DNA from: an uncultured Chlamydiae bacterium
Lineage (GTDB): Bacteria > Chlamydiota > Chlamydiia > Chlamydiales > CALBHK01
Direction of reading: 5' to 3'
Assembly (NCBI GenBank): GCA_937894565.1
Contig: CALBHK010000149.1
Location: 1-5,491 of the forward strand
DNA: 5,491 nucleotides
In this document: positions 4,831-5,491 of the stretch, one piece after another
How the letters are laid out: every line of letters begins with the position of its first letter
Position numbering within the stretch: the stretch's first letter is position 1
Notes under the pieces: generated by a model
What the model was told of the DNA's origin: nothing
Seen by the model: the letters and a program-made list of their open reading frames with translations, nothing else
The model's database searches: none
Position numbers and translations under genes: made by a program

Positions 4831-5491
4831 CTAGTTAGTTTTTATGGCCATCACTTCCCAATCCATCCAGGCAAGAACTTCTTCTTTTTTCACCACCATC
4901 TCCTGTCTAAAATGAATTGCAGCTACCTCTTTATTGGAACCTACCTCTTTCAACAAAAACTTCTTCTTGATAATCACAGAAAAATGACCTTCTCCTTCTT
5001 TATCGATTTTTATAAAACTTTTGCAATCCAAATCTTGAGAACAAAGATACCACTCCCCTTCCCTAGTGTAACGCTCTTCTAGTTTTTCAATTCCCGCTCT
5101 CATTACATCTCCGGCTATAAGTAATTTAAGGATCTGTAATTCAGGAGCTTCTTTTTTTAAAACAAATGCATGCAGCAGTTGCTTCTCTAAATCTTCAAAT
5201 TGCTCTAAAACGATATTATTAGTCCCCAATTGCAATTCCCCTACAGCATCAAGAGAAGGCAATGTTTCTTCTATTGTTTCAAGAAATTTTTCTATTTTTA
5301 TTTTTTTTGGCACAACACTTTGCGTCTCTATTTCCACTAAAAGAGCACTAAGGGCCTCTTTTTTATCTTTATAATAGGAAAGAGGGGGAAGAATTGGCTG
5401 ATAGAGACGCTCTGGAAGAGAAGCATTTTGAAAGTCAATTTGATCCGGAACTTTAATATCTTCCCAATGATCTGTGAAATAATTAATTAAA
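4831..5491 (-). CDS. Unrecognised protein, C-terminal 219 residues (5' end outside window)
   Basis: The frame ends with TAG at 4831-4833 and is open to the right edge, giving at least 219 residues. The GTG at 5337 is not a likely start: it lacks a ribosome-binding site, and the 51 codons upstream of it, including FTDHWEDIK, SLPERLYQPILPPLSYY and KDKKEALSALL, look like ordinary protein. The sequence is soluble, charged and has no membrane segment or signal peptide in view. After the proline-rich part it has helical acidic stretches, then alternating beta-like segments (EWYLCSQD, SFIKIDKEGEGHFSVIIKKKFLL, VAAIHFRQEMVVKKEEVLAWMDWEVMAI), suggesting a mixed helical/beta domain at the C-terminus. 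I do not recognise the family and assign no function. Its 3' end is followed by the ATCCTG repeat element. Confidence 0.8.
   Translation of the reverse strand, partial: LINYFTDHWEDIKVPDQIDFQNASLPERLYQPILPPLSYYKDKKEALSALLVEIETQSVVPKKIKIEKFLETIEETLPSLDAVGELQLGTNNIVLEQFEDLEKQLLHAFVLKKEAPELQILKLLIAGDVMRAGIEKLEERYTREGEWYLCSQDLDCKSFIKIDKEGEGHFSVIIKKKFLLKEVGSNKEVAAIHFRQEMVVKKEEVLAWMDWEVMAIKTN

Overview
The window is AT-rich bacterial DNA with no ribosomal, phage or insertion-sequence genes. The tRNA-Leu gene has no encoded CCA end, which argues against enterobacteria-like gammaproteobacteria. AT-rich coding, starts at TTG or GTG, and a lone short PhnA-domain gene would fit an environmental chlamydia (Parachlamydiales) or another low-GC, possibly intracellular bacterium. 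No protein here fixes the taxon, so this is only an inference.

Left part (1-1553, minus strand): a 37-residue acidic microprotein with a strong Shine-Dalgarno site lies 51 nt ahead of a 12-TM-type major facilitator exporter of the DHA3/MFS_3 type. After the exporter comes a possible reading frame that runs off the left edge. The order small peptide, exporter, (enzyme?) suggests either a peptide natural-product locus or a leader-peptide-controlled efflux gene.

Centre (1545-4198): a 334-nt AT-rich, palindrome-rich intergenic region separates the exporter unit from a divergent plus-strand operon of three genes, each overlapping the next by 4 nt. These are an AAA15/RloA-like ATPase (TTG start), an RloB-like Toprim-type protein and a GNAT acetyltransferase. 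The first two match the RloA/RloB pair, also seen in the lactococcal abortive-infection system AbiL. They resemble other ATPase-plus-Toprim anti-phage systems (PARIS, OLD-type). The tightly coupled acetyltransferase is the unexpected element and may be an accessory or third component.

Right part (4224-5491, minus strand): a short PhnA/YjdM-domain gene faces the defence-like operon and lies directly downstream of tRNA-Leu(CAA), with too little space for its own promoter. Between the tRNA and the next gene is a 161-bp inverted-repeat element built from ATCCTG/CAGGAT units, with one arm internally duplicated. The last gene is an unrecognised protein whose frame stays open to the window edge. It is a 3' fragment, and the GTG at 5337 is an internal codon, not a convincing start.
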